Shown piece by piece: positions 1-6,938 of a DNA stretch of 23,784 bases. The position numbers were made by a program, and so were the translations under genes. Source of the stretch: DAMCAP01 sp964370205 (GTDB lineage Bacteria; Bacillota; Clostridia; Oscillospirales; Ruminococcaceae). Within the stretch, counting starts at the first letter, position 1, and each line of letters opens with the position of its first letter. The stretch is taken from positions 1 to 23,784 of the forward strand of contig CAYJIK010000027.1 of assembly GCA_964370205.1 (NCBI GenBank), given 5' to 3'. The notes beneath the pieces were generated by a model, which did not search any database, had not been told where the DNA came from, and was given only the letters and a program-made list of their open reading frames with translations.

Positions 1-988
1 CAGACGCTTGTTCGCCATGCTTTGCGAAAATGTCAATGATTTCAAACGCTTTCTCCGCCTTCGCAATCACACACAAGCCAACGCCCATATTAAATGTGCT
101 GTACATATCACGCTCGCCGACTTTGCCTGTCTTGGCTATCAGGTCAAAGATTGGTAGTTTAGGTAGTGTGTTCTTCTGAATAACGGCGGTCAAGCCGCTT
201 GGAAGCGCTCTTGGTATATTTTCGTAGAAACCGCCGCCTGTTATATGGGCTACCGAGCGAATTCCGCCCGTCTTTAGTGCTTCAAGTACAGGCTTCACGT
301 AAATTTTGGTTGGAGCTAGAAGCGTGTCCCCGAGTGTTCCGCCAAGTTCATCGTAATGTATGTTCAGCGATGGTTTGTCCATTTTAAATAGACTTCTCAC
401 CAGTGAAAACCCATTTGAATGCACTCCCGACGACTTTACACCGATAACAACGTCGCCACTGCGGACACTCTCGTTCGTGAGTATGTCCTTCTTGTCCACA
501 ACGCCAACGGAAAAGCCTGCTAGGTCGTACTCGTCCTGTGGGTAGAAGCCGGGCATCTCTGCCGTTTCGCCTCCCACAAGCGCACAACCTGCCTGAACAC
601 ACCCCTCAGCAACTCCGGCGACTATTTTTTCTATCCGCTCAGGATAGTTCTTGCCGACAGCCAGATAGTCGAGGAACACAAGCGGCTTTGCACCCGCACA
701 TATAATATCATTCACACACATAGCGACACAGTCAATCCCGATGGTGTCATGCTTATCCATCAAAAAAGCTAGTTTCAATTTTGTACCGACACCGTCTGTC
801 CCCGAAACGAGAACAGGCTTCTCGATACCCTCCAAATCCAGTTCAAACATGCCACCAAAACCGCCAATGCCACCCAAAACCCCCGGTATAGTCGTCCTAG
901 CCACGTGCGATTTCATCAGTTCTACCGCCTTATACCCTGCGGTGACGTCTACGCCTGCTTCTTTATAGCGTTCGCTGTAACTCTTCAT
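1..988 (-). CDS. purM: Phosphoribosylformylglycinamidine cyclo-ligase (AIR synthetase), C-terminus cut by window edge
   Basis: PurM closes formylglycinamidine ribonucleotide to AIR using ATP, the fifth step of de novo purine synthesis in the cytosol. I translated this frame from the ATG at 988; 329 codons are present and no stop is reached before base 1. It begins MKSYSERYKEAGVDV and contains the family signature SGTDGVGTKLKLAF, a Met-Gly-containing stretch rich in Asn/Asp (DCVAMCVNDIICAGAKPLVFLDY) split here into its parts DCVAMCVNDI and GAKPLVFLDY, then GGETAEMPGFY and HITGGGFYENIPR. Family members are usually around 340-350 residues, so roughly 15-20 residues are missing. A GGTGG-like ribosome binding site lies just before the ATG. 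It follows purF on the same strand with a 113-base gap and is probably co-transcribed with it. Confidence 0.96.
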   Translation of the reverse strand, partial: MKSYSERYKEAGVDVTAGYKAVELMKSHVARTTIPGVLGGIGGFGGMFELDLEGIEKPVLVSGTDGVGTKLKLAFLMDKHDTIGIDCVAMCVNDIICAGAKPLVFLDYLAVGKNYPERIEKIVAGVAEGCVQAGCALVGGETAEMPGFYPQDEYDLAGFSVGVVDKKDILTNESVRSGDVVIGVKSSGVHSNGFSLVRSLFKMDKPSLNIHYDELGGTLGDTLLAPTKIYVKPVLEALKTGGIRSVAHITGGGFYENIPRALPSGLTAVIQKNTLPKLPIFDLIAKTGKVGERDMYSTFNMGVGLCVIAKAEKAFEIIDIFAKHGEQAS

Positions 989-1101
989 TTGGTTTCCACC
1001 TTTCACAATAGTTTTCAGCTCTGAAACTTTTCTTCAATTTGATATTCGTTATAAAACTGCTATATTTTAGTCTGAACCTACCTCTCAGCAAATACAGATT
1101 A

Positions 1102-2526
1102 TTACATCTCCGGTATCTCAAACTGGAACTTGTCCACGTTATTCTGCTCCTCCACCTCGATTGGGTACTTGCCGGAGAAGCAACCTACACAGAAAGTACC
1201 GTGTGGTGTCTTAGCGATATCCTTCACAGCTTCAAGGCTTAAAAAGCCAATAGAGTCCGCCCCGATAGTCCTGCCTATTTCTTCGATACTCATGCGACAT
1301 GCTATCAGGTTTTCTCTACTGTCAATGTCAGTGCCGAAGTAGCAGGGGTTTGTAAACGGCGGTGACGACACTCGCACATGTACCTCGGTAGCGCCCGCAC
1401 GCCTTATCATATTGACGATGTTCTTTATAGTAGTCCCACGGACAATAGAATCGTCCACCAACACGATACGCTTTCCGTCCAGCGTGCTTTTTAGAGCATT
1501 CAGCTTTATCCTGACTGAATTTTCACGCATACCCTGCTCGGGCTGTATGAAAGTTCTGCCTATGTAGCGATTTTTGATAAGACCCGAGCCGTACGGTATG
1601 CCCGAAGCCTCGGCAAAGCCCATAGCTGCTACCAACCCCGAGTCCGGGACACCTATAACCACGTCCGCCTCACATGGGTACTCTTCAAACAGTTTTTTAC
1701 CTGCATTCAGCCGTGCTTCGTGGACGCTTACCCCCTCGATTATCGAGTCGGGACGTGCAAAGTACACATACTCAAACACGCAGATACCACTCTTGTTGCC
1801 GCAATGCGTCTTTATCGACTTTATGCCTTCGTCACTGACCACTACAATCTCGCCCGGTTCAAGCTCTCTTATAAGCGACGCCCCGATAGTGTCAAGCGCA
1901 CAGCTCTCAGAGGTAAACACGATGCTACCGTCCTCTTTTTCGCCCATACATAGCGGTCTGAAACCATGTGGGTCTCGGGCGGCTATCATCTTTCTCGGCG
2001 ACATAATGACAAGTGAGTATGCACCTTTTAGCCGTCCCATCGCCTTCTCAACAGCCGCCTCGATGGACGGTTCTGTCAGGCGTGCGGTTGTAATCTCATA
2101 GCAGATGACCTCGGTGTCACTGGTGGCGTGGAATATCGCACCGCCCATTTCCAGTTCACGGCGAAGCTCAAACGCATTTAGAATGTTACCGTTGTGCGCA
2201 AGCGCCATCTGTCCTTTTACGTGGCGCACCACCACAGGCTGGCTGTTCTCTCGCTCGTTACCGCCTGTCGTGGAGTATCTCGTGTGGCCTATCGCCATCT
2301 TACCCTCGCCCAGTGACTTCAATACGTCCTTATTGAACACGTCCGGCACAAGCCCGAGGTCACGGTGATGACGAATGATACCGTTATCATTCACCGCAAT
2401 ACCGCAACTCTCCTGCCCCCTATGCTGAAGTGCAAACAGCGCATAATAAGTATCCGCCGCAACATCACCTTTACTAATCGACCGTATCCCAAAAACGCCA
2501 CATTCTTCTTTAACCTTATCAAACAT
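1102..2526 (-). CDS. purF: Amidophosphoribosyltransferase (glutamine PRPP amidotransferase)
   Basis: PurF makes 5-phosphoribosylamine from PRPP and glutamine, the committed step of purine synthesis. The 474-residue protein has an N-terminal Ntn-hydrolase glutaminase domain: Cys9 in EECGVFGI would become the catalytic N-terminal Cys after removal of a short propeptide. It has a C-terminal phosphoribosyltransferase domain with the PRPP motif IVLVDDSIVRGTT. Cysteines in GICVFEYVYF, LIACRMS and HGTFCVGCF match the positions that bind a 4Fe-4S cluster in the Bacillus-type enzyme, so this is the iron-sulfur, propeptide-bearing class. An AAAGG ribosome binding site sits about 8 bases before the ATG. 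It lies between purM and the repeat-filled gap that separates it from purC. Confidence 0.98.
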   Translation of the reverse strand: MFDKVKEECGVFGIRSISKGDVAADTYYALFALQHRGQESCGIAVNDNGIIRHHRDLGLVPDVFNKDVLKSLGEGKMAIGHTRYSTTGGNERENSQPVVVRHVKGQMALAHNGNILNAFELRRELEMGGAIFHATSDTEVICYEITTARLTEPSIEAAVEKAMGRLKGAYSLVIMSPRKMIAARDPHGFRPLCMGEKEDGSIVFTSESCALDTIGASLIRELEPGEIVVVSDEGIKSIKTHCGNKSGICVFEYVYFARPDSIIEGVSVHEARLNAGKKLFEEYPCEADVVIGVPDSGLVAAMGFAEASGIPYGSGLIKNRYIGRTFIQPEQGMRENSVRIKLNALKSTLDGKRIVLVDDSIVRGTTIKNIVNMIRRAGATEVHVRVSSPPFTNPCYFGTDIDSRENLIACRMSIEEIGRTIGADSIGFLSLEAVKDIAKTPHGTFCVGCFSGKYPIEVEEQNNVDKFQFEIPEM

Positions 2527-2600
2527 AATATATCGCCTTTCTCAAAGCCAAAAGCTAATCATTTTACCAAACAAACCTTTATGTATAACCAAGTAGCCAC

Positions 2601-2620
2601 GGTTGAGCTAAAACTCAACC
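2601..2620. repeat. Small hairpin upstream of purF
   Basis: Perfect 7-bp inverted repeat: ggttgag at 2601-2607 pairs with ctcaacc at 2614-2620, loop of 6. It lies 75 bases before the purF start and has no T-run after it on either strand, so it is not a typical intrinsic terminator. It could be a leader hairpin for purF; nothing more can be said. Confidence 0.6.
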
Positions 2621-2645
2621 CTACAATTAAACCTCCGGAAAAAAA

Positions 2646-2681
2646 GCCCTCAGCCCCCACAAACGCACCTGTAGCGACTAA
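2646..2681 (+). repeat. Fragment D: 5' flank of the pur repeat unit
   Basis: These 36 bases match the first part of repeat unit B (from 2883) with about one substitution and one missing base, ending at gtagcgacta. The rest of the unit is absent; instead repeat unit A starts nine bases later. Together with the 3' fragment at 2840-2875 it looks like a B-type unit whose centre has been replaced by unit A. Confidence 0.75.
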
Positions 2682-2689
2682 AAGATAAA

Positions 2690-2814
2690 GCCCTTCAATC
2701 CCCACCAACGCAAATGTAGCAGCTAACGTTAGAAGTTTTATATGGTTTGACATGCAGTTCGCAAACTGTGTGGCAAATTCCGGTCATCACTTTGACCGGA
2801 AAACATAAAACTTC
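2690..2814 (+). repeat. Pur repeat unit A: flank plus three-way-junction fold
   Basis: A 125-bp unit. Bases 2690-2732 are a conserved flank ending in the palindrome ctaacgttag. Bases 2732-2814 (83 nt) form a junction: outer stem 2732-2743 with 2803-2814 (11 of 12 pairs); hairpin 1, 2747-2759 with 2764-2776, carrying the conserved core cagttcgcaaactg and containing two G-T pairs and one mismatch; hairpin 2, 2778-2786 with 2793-2801 (9 of 9). The layout is identical in length and spacing to unit B at 2883-3007, although the stem sequences differ. It lies inside the purine cluster, antisense to the genes if read on the plus strand. Confidence 0.9.
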
Positions 2815-2816
2815 AG

Positions 2817-2839
2817 GACGGAAATTCTTAATTTCCGTC
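2817..2839. repeat. Perfect 10-bp hairpin between repeat units
   Basis: gacggaaatt at 2817-2826 pairs perfectly with 2830-2839, loop ctt. It sits directly after unit A and directly before 3' fragment C, where the centre of a full unit would be expected. It may be a replaced or rearranged hairpin of the split copy. Confidence 0.8.
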
Positions 2840-2875
2840 TGTCGTCGTTATGGCTGAAAAACATAAAACTTCCAG
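2840..2875 (+). repeat. Fragment C: 3' end of a pur repeat unit
   Basis: This matches the last part of unit B (about 2975-3010): both share ctgaaaaacataaaacttcc, and both continue to ccag. It contains the right arm of the outer stem (acataaaacttc, 2861-2872) but has no left arm next to it. It is best explained as the other half of fragment D at 2646-2681. Confidence 0.8.
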
Positions 2876-2882
2876 AACTAAA

Positions 2883-3007
2883 GCCCCTCAGCCCCCGCAA
2901 ACGCACCTGTAGCGACTAACGTTAGAAGTTTTATGTGGTCTCAAATACAGTTCGCAAACTGTATTTGAGATTTCAGTCAAGACTATGACTGAAAAACATA
3001 AAACTTC
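2883..3007 (+). repeat. Pur repeat unit B: flank plus perfect three-way-junction fold
   Basis: A 125-bp unit like A. Flank 2883-2925 ends in ctaacgttag. The 83-nt fold 2925-3007 has outer stem 2925-2936 with 2996-3007 (gaagttttatgt, 12 of 12), hairpin 1 at 2940-2952 with 2957-2969 (13 of 13, loop cgca) and hairpin 2 at 2971-2979 with 2986-2994 (9 of 9). Compared with unit A, several stem positions differ on both sides while pairing is kept. The unit abuts the 3' end of purC, whose end hairpin (3011-3036) begins with the same aaagccctt word that opens the repeat units. Confidence 0.92.
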
Positions 3008-3010
3008 CAG

Positions 3011-3036
3011 GAAGAAAGCCCTTAAAGGCTTTCTTC
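3011..3036. repeat. Hairpin overlapping the purC stop
   Basis: gaagaaagcc at 3011-3020 pairs perfectly with 3027-3036, loop of 6; the purC stop codon is inside it. On the coding (minus) strand there is no clear U-run directly after it, so it is more likely a pause or processing hairpin than a full terminator. The following 500 bases of folds up to purF could have the same role. Confidence 0.65.
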
Positions 3037-3744
3037 TCCCGTGAGCCGCATCCTAATCTCCTTATAAGCGTCCTCGACATCGCCAAGGTCCTGCCTAAAG
3101 CGGTCTTTGTCCAGCTTTTTCCCTGTAGCCTTGTCCCAGAAACGGCAGGTGTCGGGGGAGATTTCGTCAGCCAGTAGAATGTTGCCGTCCTTATCCTTGC
3201 CAAACTCTATTTTGAAGTCCACCAGTGTTATGCCGACTTCGCTGACATATTCGGACAGTATGGCGTTCACCTTAAAAGCGTACTGCGCAATGATATCCAG
3301 CTCCTCGGGGGTTGCAAGACCCATCGCCAGTGCGTGGTAGTCGTTGATGAGGGGGTCACCCAGTGCATCGTCCTTGTATGAATACTCTAGGACGATAGGG
3401 TCAAGCTTTACGCCTTCTTCCATGCCAAGGCGCTTACACATACTACCGGCGGCGATGTTGCGGATGATTACCTCTATGGGCATTATTGTCACATTCTTAA
3501 CCGCTGTTTCACGATCGGACAGTTCCTCGATGAAGTGGGTGGGTATACCGTTTTTCTCCATGATCTTCATCATGTGGTTTGTTACCTTGTTGTTAATAAC
3601 GCCCTTGCCGACAATTGTGCCCTTCTTTTGAGCGTTAAACGCTGTAGCGTCGTCTTTGTAATCCACTATATATATGTCAGGATTGTCCGTCTTAAATACC
3701 TTTTTCGCTTTGCCTTCGTATAGCTGTTCGCCCTTTTTGTACAT
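3022..3744 (-). CDS. purC: Phosphoribosylaminoimidazole-succinocarboxamide synthase (SAICAR synthetase)
   Basis: PurC joins aspartate to CAIR with ATP to form SAICAR. The sequence shows the family landmarks: YEGKAKKVFKTD near the N-terminus, MPIEVIIRNIAAGSMCKRLG, YYKDDALGDP-like SYKDDALGDPLIND, LVDFKIEFGKD and ADEISPDTCRFWD. I chose the ATG at 3744 (240 residues) because GGTGG lies five bases before it and because family proteins begin just before LYEGKAKK. The ATG at 3762 adds six residues (MKVVDV) and has no visible ribosome binding site. It is preceded by purE with a gap of 38 bases and followed by the structured repeat region before purF. Confidence 0.97.
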   Translation of the reverse strand: MYKKGEQLYEGKAKKVFKTDNPDIYIVDYKDDATAFNAQKKGTIVGKGVINNKVTNHMMKIMEKNGIPTHFIEELSDRETAVKNVTIMPIEVIIRNIAAGSMCKRLGMEEGVKLDPIVLEYSYKDDALGDPLINDYHALAMGLATPEELDIIAQYAFKVNAILSEYVSEVGITLVDFKIEFGKDKDGNILLADEISPDTCRFWDKATGKKLDKDRFRQDLGDVEDAYKEIRMRLTGEESL

Positions 3745-3782
3745 TACATCCACCACTTTCATTTATTTTGGTTGCTGTTATC

Positions 3783-4286
3783 TTACTTTATCAAATCTTC
3801 AATGTTAAGTTTAGCGTTTTTCTCTTCCACTGCCGCCGCCATCGCAACCTTTGCGTCAGCAAGCTTTGCAGCTACTGCTTCGTCATAGACAGCCAACATC
3901 TGCCCCGCTAACAGTGCAGCATTTGCCGCTCCGTCTATAGCAACTGTTGCAACAGGCACTCCGCTCGGCATCTGGACAGTCGCCAGAAGTGCGTCAAGAC
4001 CGTCAAGCGTGGAGGACTTTATCGGAACGCCTATGACAGGCAGAGTGGTGTGTGCCGCTAAAACACCTGCTAGGTGAGCCGCCTTGCCTGCTCCTGCTAT
4101 GATTGCACCAAAACCGTTCGCCCTGGCGTTCTTTGAAAAGTCTGCTGCTGCGTCGGGGGTGCGGTGTGCGGACATTATACGCACTTCATACGGTATCCCC
4201 AGCTTCTTCAGCTCGACTACCGCCGCCTTCATCACAGATAGGTCGCTATCGCTCCCCATAACCACCGCTACTTTTTTTGTACTCAT
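3783..4286 (-). CDS. purE: 5-(carboxyamino)imidazole ribonucleotide mutase, class I PurE
   Basis: PurE converts N5-CAIR to CAIR. The 167-residue length and the motifs GSDSDLSVMK (residues 11-20), SAHRTPD (His41) and AGAGKAAHLAG (His71) place it in the class I, N5-CAIR mutase type, which normally works with PurK; no purK is seen in this window. An exact AGGAGG lies 7 bases before the ATG. It is the first gene of the purine cluster, and a -10-like TATAAT lies about 70 bases upstream. The C-terminal 30 residues are Ala/Lys-rich and probably helical, as in other members. Confidence 0.97.
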   Translation of the reverse strand: MSTKKVAVVMGSDSDLSVMKAAVVELKKLGIPYEVRIMSAHRTPDAAADFSKNARANGFGAIIAGAGKAAHLAGVLAAHTTLPVIGVPIKSSTLDGLDALLATVQMPSGVPVATVAIDGAANAALLAGQMLAVYDEAVAAKLADAKVAMAAAVEEKNAKLNIEDLIK

Positions 4287-4355
4287 TCAAAATCCTCCTA
4301 TACTTTTACGTTAGTTTGTTTTGTTCCTAGTCGCAAAAACCTCTATTTGACTGTG

Positions 4356-4384
4356 ATTATAATACTCTGTAAAAACGATTAAGG
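4356..4384 (-). promoter_or_regulatory. Possible purE promoter
   Basis: A perfect TATAAT on the minus strand (4356-4361) lies about 70 bases before the purE ATG. The -35 position 17 bases upstream reads CCTTAA and is a poor match, so the promoter may need an activator or may be weak. The leader shows no purine riboswitch core that I can recognise. Confidence 0.45.
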
Positions 4385-4410
4385 AGTGAGAAACTCTGTC
4401 CCTACTCCTT
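4371..4410 (-). terminator. Possible terminator between the SPFH gene and purE
   Basis: On the minus strand, aaggagt (4404-4410) pairs with actcctt (4381-4387), with a small inner hairpin, and is followed by aatcgttttt. It would end the SPFH transcript. The stem is only 7 bp and the U-run is interrupted, so this is tentative. It directly overlaps the -35 position of the proposed purE promoter. The whole gap 4287-4519 holds nothing else clear. Confidence 0.4.
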
Positions 4411-4519
4411 ATCGCATCTTAATAATTCAATTTTATACTAAACGCTATTACTTTTCAATGTTTCTTGTGGTCGGTTTAGCATTTTTGTGATTTCAGACAA
4501 ATTAGTCTATATTAGTACG

Positions 4520-5455
4520 CTATTTTACAGCGTTTTCGCCTGACTTGAACAGCTCAGAAGCAGTAATAGCAAGCCCCGCCATCGACTGTATATCGGAGGG
4601 GATTATTATCTTTGTTGCCTGACCGTCAGCCACCTTTGCAAACGCTTCTAAACTGCGCAGTGCAAGCACCTCTTTGCAAGCGGGGTTTGAGTTCAGTAGC
4701 GCTATCGCTTCGGCGTTTGCACGTTGGATAGTCATGATAGCTTCCGCCTCACCCTCTGCCTCTCGTATCTTCTGCTCACGGACAGCGTCAGCACGCAGTA
4801 TAGCGGCCTCTTTCTCCGCCTCGGCACGTAGAATTTGCGACTGCTTATCACCTTCCGCCACAAGGATTGTGGAGTTCTTCTCACCCTCGGCACGCAGGAT
4901 AGACTCACGGCGCTCACGCTCCGCCTTCATCTGCTTTTCCATGGCGTCCTGAATTTCCTTAGGAGGTATGATATTCTTAACCTCAACACGATTTACCTTT
5001 ATACCCCACTTATCGGTGGCGGTGTCAAGCAGTGTCGTGATCTTTGTATTGATGACGTCACGTGAGGTGAGTGTGTGGTCAAGCTCAAGGTCACCTATGA
5101 TGTTTCGGAGTGTTGTGGCTGTCAGGTTCTCTATAGCTGACAGTGGGCGGTCAACGCCGTAGGTGTACAGCTTAGCGTCGGTTATCTGGAAGAAGACGAT
5201 GGTGTCTATCTGCATGGTGACGTTATCCTTCGTGATAACAGCTTGCGGTTGGAAGTCCACCACCTGTTCTTTGAGCGACACCTTCTTCGCTATCTTATCA
5301 AAGAAGGGGATTTTCATGTGGAAACCCGTCTGCCAAGTATCCTGATACGCTCCAAGTCGTTCGATGACATAAACGGTCGCCTGTGGTACAATCTTAATAG
5401 AGGTCGCAAGTAAAACAAGTAGGAAAATTGCGATCAAAATAGCTACGAATGGCAT
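4520..5455 (-). CDS. SPFH/band-7 domain protein (QmcA/paraslipin type)
   Basis: This is a membrane-anchored stomatin/prohibitin-like scaffold protein of 311 residues. Residues about 4-24 are one hydrophobic anchor (FVAILIAIFLLVLLATSI), followed by the SPFH domain (VPQATVYVIERLGAYQDTWQ, then GFHMKIPFFDKI and the conserved EQVVDFQPQAVITKDNV region given here in parts) up to about residue 185. A long charged coiled-coil segment follows, with repeated AEGEK/AEGDK/AEAEK blocks (about 185-245), then the C-terminal ATKIIIPSDI segment typical of QmcA/paraslipin proteins. GAGG lies 9 bases before the ATG. The nfeD-like gene lies directly upstream on the same strand; SPFH and NfeD proteins are a recurrent pair and are thought to act together in membrane microdomains. 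Its precise role here is unknown. Confidence 0.93.
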   Translation of the reverse strand: MPFVAILIAIFLLVLLATSIKIVPQATVYVIERLGAYQDTWQTGFHMKIPFFDKIAKKVSLKEQVVDFQPQAVITKDNVTMQIDTIVFFQITDAKLYTYGVDRPLSAIENLTATTLRNIIGDLELDHTLTSRDVINTKITTLLDTATDKWGIKVNRVEVKNIIPPKEIQDAMEKQMKAERERRESILRAEGEKNSTILVAEGDKQSQILRAEAEKEAAILRADAVREQKIREAEGEAEAIMTIQRANAEAIALLNSNPACKEVLALRSLEAFAKVADGQATKIIIPSDIQSMAGLAITASELFKSGENAVK

Positions 5456-5539
5456 AATGTTACCTCTTTCAATTATTATTTTATAATGCTATTGTGAAAC
5501 TGTTGTTAGGGTTGCCTATTACATTATGTAGTGTACTGT

Positions 5540-5989
5540 CTAAACTATGCGTTCCACCACAAGTGTAACGCCGCTGATTGCCTTAATCAGCACCTTTTCG
5601 CCTGGTTCGACGTTTGTCCCGTCCTCGCTTCTCGCCGCCCAGTCCAGTCCGTCCACTTTAACTCTTCCGGTGCCGTTTATCGGGTCAATGCCCACGATAA
5701 CTACTCCTATTTTGCCGACGTTTTGGTCAGCGTTGGTACGCACTCGACGTGGCAAAAACTTGTTTTTGATGATAGGGCGTGTAAGCACAAGCGAAACTCC
5801 CGAAGCGATCAAGAACACCACTATCTGCACATACATCGGCCACATCAAAAACGCAGGTATAATAGCGACAAGTGCGCCTATCGCAAACCAGATCGCTACC
5901 AGCGTAATCGTCATCGCCTCAAACACCGCAAGTCCCAGCGCAATAACAAACCATACAAGCGGCATAGATGTCATTACAAATTCAGGCAT
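5540..5989 (-). CDS. NfeD-like membrane protein (short form)
   Basis: A 149-residue protein with three hydrophobic segments (about 9-30, 33-52 and 54-72) and a soluble C-terminal part (about 85-149) with VGKIGVVIVGIDPINGTGRV and GEKVLIKAISGVTLVVER, matching the OB-fold domain of NfeD proteins. The N-terminal protease domain of long NfeD proteins is absent. NfeD partners the SPFH protein encoded 84 bases downstream. An AGGAGG lies 9 bases before the ATG. The PadR-type regulator ends 97 bases upstream on the same strand and all three genes may share a transcript. Confidence 0.88.
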   Translation of the reverse strand: MPEFVMTSMPLVWFVIALGLAVFEAMTITLVAIWFAIGALVAIIPAFLMWPMYVQIVVFLIASGVSLVLTRPIIKNKFLPRRVRTNADQNVGKIGVVIVGIDPINGTGRVKVDGLDWAARSEDGTNVEPGEKVLIKAISGVTLVVERIV

Positions 5990-6086
5990 AAATATTATCC
6001 TCCTTTACTATATCGACTATATCATTTCAGATGAAAACAACATAAATCGAATACCTCGCCACTTCACGTGTGTGGTATACTAACAA

Positions 6087-6455
6087 CTACAACGCAGTCA
6101 CCGTCTTCTCAGCTTTAGAGCTTTCAAAAATATTCTTCACATGCCCTGCCAGTACCGAAAGTTCCCTGATTCGCTCACACTCCGCTGTGAGCACCGAGGC
6201 TCCAATGTCCTCAACACGGTAGATTTTACGCCTATCTACCTCGCTGTCCACTTTGATTAAGCCGTCTTGCTCCATCTTGTACAGCAAGGTATACACCGTG
6301 CCTGCGCCGAGGTTCACACGACCGCCTGTTATCTGCGAAACATACTGCATTATCCCATAGCCGTGCCGTGGTTGCTCAAGCGACGCAAGCAGTAAAAAGC
6401 TTGCCTCAGACATAGGTATGTAGCTTTTGATAATACGTTCCAGCTTCTCGCTCAT
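6087..6455 (-). CDS. PadR-family transcriptional regulator
   Basis: A small 122-residue DNA-binding protein. The winged-helix part carries MSEASFLLLASLEQPRHGYGIMQYV, given in parts as FLLLASLEQPRHGYGIMQY, followed by GAGTVYTLLYKMEQDGLI and the wing DRRKIYRVEDIG; a C-terminal helix follows for dimerisation. I chose the ATG at 6455 because an AGGAGG lies 8 bases before it; the more upstream ATG at 6494 (MQTEGIFRKEAVN extension) has no ribosome binding site and the extension is not typical of PadR. A strong promoter with an overlapping dyad lies about 150 bases upstream, suggesting autoregulation. The likely targets are the downstream nfeD and SPFH genes, although PadR genes often control transporters or other membrane proteins. 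Confidence 0.92.
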   Translation of the reverse strand: MSEKLERIIKSYIPMSEASFLLLASLEQPRHGYGIMQYVSQITGGRVNLGAGTVYTLLYKMEQDGLIKVDSEVDRRKIYRVEDIGASVLTAECERIRELSVLAGHVKNIFESSKAEKTVTAL

Positions 6456-6600
6456 GTTAACAGCCTCCTTTCTGAATATGCCCTCTGTTTGCACATCGTA
6501 TATTCAAATACTACCGCACAACATTTTTCTCTGTACAAAACTTATGCTAAGCCATTTTTAACAAGGTCAACTATATCTATGCACGGTATATTGTAACTTG

Positions 6601-6629
6601 ATTGTATCACTTCACGATACAGCTGTCAA
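6601..6629 (-). promoter_or_regulatory. Sigma-A promoter for the padR transcript
   Basis: On the minus strand TTGACA (6624-6629) and TACAAT (6601-6606) are separated by exactly 17 bases: a perfect -35 and a 5-of-6 -10. This leaves a leader of about 140 bases before the padR ATG at 6455. Confidence 0.85.
6603..6621. promoter_or_regulatory. Candidate PadR operator
   Basis: The perfect dyad TGTATC-N7-GATACA lies between the -35 and -10 boxes and overlaps the -10 of the padR promoter. Its size and place suit an autorepressor binding as a dimer. That it binds this PadR protein is inference. Confidence 0.5.
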
Positions 6630-6701
6630 TGACATATTTGTGTTTTGTTCGACAAAAATTTTTATGCAATTTGCTAGTTTGCGTAGCGTGTGGACTGTAT
6701 A

Positions 6702-6788
6702 GGGTCGCAGGGAAGGTTGGCGGTTCGGGGGGAGCGGTGTGGGGAGGGTGTGTTTTGTTAAGCCGAACCGTCAAGCTTCGGGCGACCC
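6702..6788. repeat. Long imperfect stem-loop with a G-rich loop
   Basis: Outer arms 6702-6708 and 6782-6788 are perfect (7 bp). Inner arms 6719-6728 and 6763-6772 match 10 of 10 when one G-T pair is allowed. Between them, further partial pairing joins 6712-6718 with 6773-6779. The loop of 34 bases is very G-rich on the plus strand. It sits in the 715-base gap 6456-7170, upstream of the padR promoter. No gene is convincing in this gap; it holds the promoter, this element and a GC-rich repeat. Confidence 0.65.
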
Positions 6789-6938
6789 GACGTTCTTATT
6801 TTAGCACGCTGTGGTGAGGGGGATAACACGATTTATAAGTTACCTACTCACGTGAAATGCTGAAGTGTAGGGGCACAGCTTACCATATCAGATACGCCCT
6901 CCATCCAAAACTCCGTCCCATCCGCCACAACCCTGCGT

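Noticed and set aside
1574..2101. 175-residue open frame antisense to purF
   Set aside because: It lies entirely within purF, which is certain; a shadow frame.
2716..2736. Integron attC-like site (ctaacgttag beside a folded repeat)
   Set aside because: The GTTRRRY/RYYYAAC core pattern is not met, there is no integrase and no gene cassettes.
2559..2753. 64-residue hydrophobic open frame on the minus strand between purC and purF
   Set aside because: It has no ribosome binding site, and it is a read-through of repeat flank sequence (the same peptide pattern occurs twice because the repeat flank occurs twice); unit B has a stop in the same frame.
2646..3007. CRISPR array
   Set aside because: Units are 125 bp with internal folds, not short direct repeats with equal unique spacers, and there are no cas genes.
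4287..4400. Purine riboswitch upstream of purE
   Set aside because: I could not find the conserved core bases or the three-stem plan of the xpt-type aptamer in this leader.
6727..6748. Possible G-quadruplex in the G-rich loop
   Set aside because: Only three separate tracts of three or more G are present (6727-6732, 6741-6744, 6746-6748); the canonical motif needs four.
6602..6817. 71-residue open frame on the plus strand upstream of padR
   Set aside because: It lies over the padR promoter and a stem-loop, and its Gly-rich part comes from the G-rich loop.
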